DNA from: Clusia tigrina
Lineage: Eukaryota > Arthropoda > Insecta > Diptera > Clusiidae
Assembly: GCA_920105625.2 (NCBI GenBank)
Contig: CAKKTE020000647.1
Span: 62,001 to 126,000, forward strand
DNA length: 64,000 nucleotides
Direction: 5' to 3'
Shown: positions 62,936 through 64,000 of the stretch, piece by piece
Layout: the number at the start of each line of letters is the position of its first letter
Numbering within the stretch: position 1 is the stretch's first letter
Translations under genes and position numbers: made by a program
The notes under the pieces: generated by a model
The model's input: the letters and a program-made list of their open reading frames with translations, nothing else
What the model was told of the DNA's origin: nothing
Database searches by the model: none

Positions 62936-64000
62936 GTTCCATTTGAAGTTTAATCAGTGTTTGATTTGGGACTTAAGGGTAGCATAGCTTTGAGCGATAG
63001 CTTAAATTGACAAGAGGCTCGAGTACTTTATTGTTACAAAATTTCAAAGTTTTATGAGGCTCCAGTAAAAAGTTACAAGCATTTGTATGTTGCAAACTTT
63101 GATAGGTGTAGGACGTACCGTATAGAAGTTAGGGCCATTTGAAGTTTTATCAGTGATTGATTTGGGACTTATGGGTAGCATAGCTTTGATCGTTAGCTTA
63201 AATTGACAAGCGGCTCGAGTACTTTATTGTTACAAAATTTCAAGGTTTTATGACGCTCCAGTGAAAAGTTAAAAGCATTTGTATGTTGCAAATTTTGATA
63301 GGTCGTACCGTATAGAATTTAGGGCCATTTGAAGTTTTATCAGTGTTTGATTTGGGACTTAAGGGTAGCATAGCTTTGAGCGATAGCTTAAATTGACAAG
63401 CGGCTCGAGTACTTTATTGTTACAAAATTTCAAGGTTTTATGACGCTCCAGTAAAAAGTTACAAGCATTTGTATGTTGCAAACTTTGATAGGTGTAGGAC
63501 GTACCGTATAGAAGTTAGGGCCATTTGAAGTTTTATCAGTGTTTGATTTGGGACTCAAGGGTAGCATAGCTTTGAGCAATAGCTTAAATTGACAAGAGGC
63601 TCGAGTACTTTATTGTTACAAAATTTCAAGGTTTTATTACGCTCCAGTAAAAAGTTACAAGCATTTGTATGTTGCAAACTTTGATAGGTGTAGGACGTAC
63701 CGTATAGAAGTTAGGGCCATTTGAAATTTTATCAGTGTAGCTTAAATTGACAAGAGGCTCGAGTACTTTATTCTTACAAAATTTCAAGGTTTTATTACGC
63801 TCCAGTAAAAAGTTACAAGCATTTGTATGTTGCAAACTTTGATAGGTGAAGGACGTACCGTATAGAAGTTAGGGCCATTTGAAGTTTTATCAGTGTTTGA
63901 TTTGGGACTCAAGGGTAGCATAGCTTTGAGCGATAGCTTAAATTGACAAGAGCCTCGAGTACTTTATTCTTACAAAATTTCAAGGTTTTATTACGCTCCA
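62936..64000 (+). repeat. Monomers at the right edge
   Basis: About five and a half monomers resembling the 55.8-57.3 kb and 59.9-61.3 kb order (ttcaaagttttatgagg, then ggtcgtacc, then gacaagcgg), but with changes such as acttatgggtagc near 63167. This is a third, partial and more diverged copy of that part of the HOR. The array continues past the window end. Confidence 0.78.
63724..63881 (+). repeat. 158-bp truncated monomer
   Basis: The start aaattttatcagtgt passes directly to agcttaaattgac, a 38-bp loss removing the gggtagcatagctttgagcg region. Only one shared T is seen at the join, unlike the 3-4 bp shared at most other deletions here. It occurs once. Confidence 0.9.

Larger units (their letters stand above)
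59585..62936 (+). repeat. Segmental duplication copy A-prime
   Basis: Follows copy A variant for variant at a constant 4156-bp offset to about 62936, where gttagttccatttgaag and a following gtttaatcag replace copy A's gttagggccatttgaaa. Differences from copy A are few, apart from a cluster in the monomer at 61352-61547. Near 62617 it has gacaagaggctcg where copy A has gacaagtggctcg. Confidence 0.9.
1..64000 (+). repeat. 196-bp tandem satellite array spanning the entire window
   Basis: The phrase aagttttatcagtg recurs about every 196 bp from base 1 to the end, always on the plus strand. The rest of the unit follows in the same order each time: gggtagcatagctttgagcg, then ggctcgagtac, then gacgctccagtaaaaag, then gttgcaaactttgatagg, then gacgtaccgta, then gttagggccatttg. 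Neighbouring copies differ by a handful of substitutions. No inverted copy and no foreign sequence was seen. About 327 monomers fit. The array is cut at both window edges, so its true length is unknown. This organisation is known from eukaryotic centromeric or heterochromatic satellites. The chromosomal location and the species are inference or unknown. I do not recognise the family by name. Confidence 0.98.

Noticed and set aside
15363..63835. Reverse-strand open frames of 61-72 codons
   Set aside because: They are antisense readings of the same repeat, crossing monomer boundaries only where local variants remove stops. Their products are the same repeated string in each place, with no independent support for a gene.
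1..64000. CRISPR array
   Set aside because: The regular spacing is of whole 196-bp repeats with no unique spacers, and repeat length is far above CRISPR repeats. The pattern is a satellite.
1..64000. CENP-B box or similar centromere protein motif
   Set aside because: I scanned the consensus on both strands for a CENP-B-like TTCG...CGGG pattern and found no convincing match. Absence does not exclude a centromeric role, since many centromeric satellites lack it.
1..64000. rRNA or tRNA gene cluster as the source of the tandem repeat
   Set aside because: The 196-bp unit lacks any recognisable rRNA segment, 5S internal control region or tRNA A/B box arrangement, and it is too A/T-rich with free variation at all positions.

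Overview
The whole 64 kb window is one uninterrupted, head-to-tail satellite DNA array. The monomer is 196 bp, about 37% G+C (73 of 196 bases in the canonical copy at 18959-19154), and roughly 327 copies fit in the window. Every stretch I read is this monomer or a derivative of it, always in the same orientation. I found no protein-coding gene, tRNA, rRNA, transposon, CRISPR array, replication origin or unique sequence. This points to a eukaryotic chromosome, in a centromeric, pericentromeric or other constitutive heterochromatic block. The species cannot be named from the sequence. Recurrent CpG transitions suggest a genome with cytosine methylation, which fits plants, vertebrates and some invertebrates.

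The array is not uniform. Co-varying substitutions and small indels group the monomers into higher-order repeats (HORs), and the HOR type changes along the window. (1) 1-6.8 kb: a 9-monomer HOR of 1758 bp with 8-mer (1562 bp) and 7-mer (1351 bp) deletion forms. (2) 6.8-8.76 kb: mixed monomers. (3) 8.76-13.65 kb: a tandem duplication of 12/13 monomers (offset 2352, then 2548 bp). (4) 13.66-18.56 kb: a clean 7-mer HOR of 1372 bp. (5) 18.56-19.54 kb: near-consensus monomers. (6) 19.54-29.18 kb: an 11-mer HOR of 2035 bp carrying an 86-bp truncated monomer, inside a larger 6030-bp-offset duplication, with related monomers continuing to 31.7 kb. (7) 31.75-41.95 kb: a 979-bp pentamer HOR. (8) 41.95-46.3 kb: irregular monomers with truncations. 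(9) 46.3-54.1 kb: mosaic 8-mer and 9-mer HORs. (10) 54.1-55.43 kb: loosely ordered monomers. (11) 55.43-62.94 kb: a segmental duplication at 4156-bp offset containing a nested 1202-bp hexamer duplication. (12) 62.94-64 kb: more monomers, one truncated.

No genes work together here. The biology is array evolution: local amplification, slippage deletions that mostly use 3-4 bp direct repeats, spread of variant monomers, and probable methylation-linked CpG decay. Short open frames of 60-83 codons occur where a point change removes a recurrent TGA, or where a 1-bp deletion joins frames. They are not credible genes. I found no hidden gene system. All HOR periods come from measuring distances between shared diagnostic variants by eye, and block edges are approximate to about one monomer.
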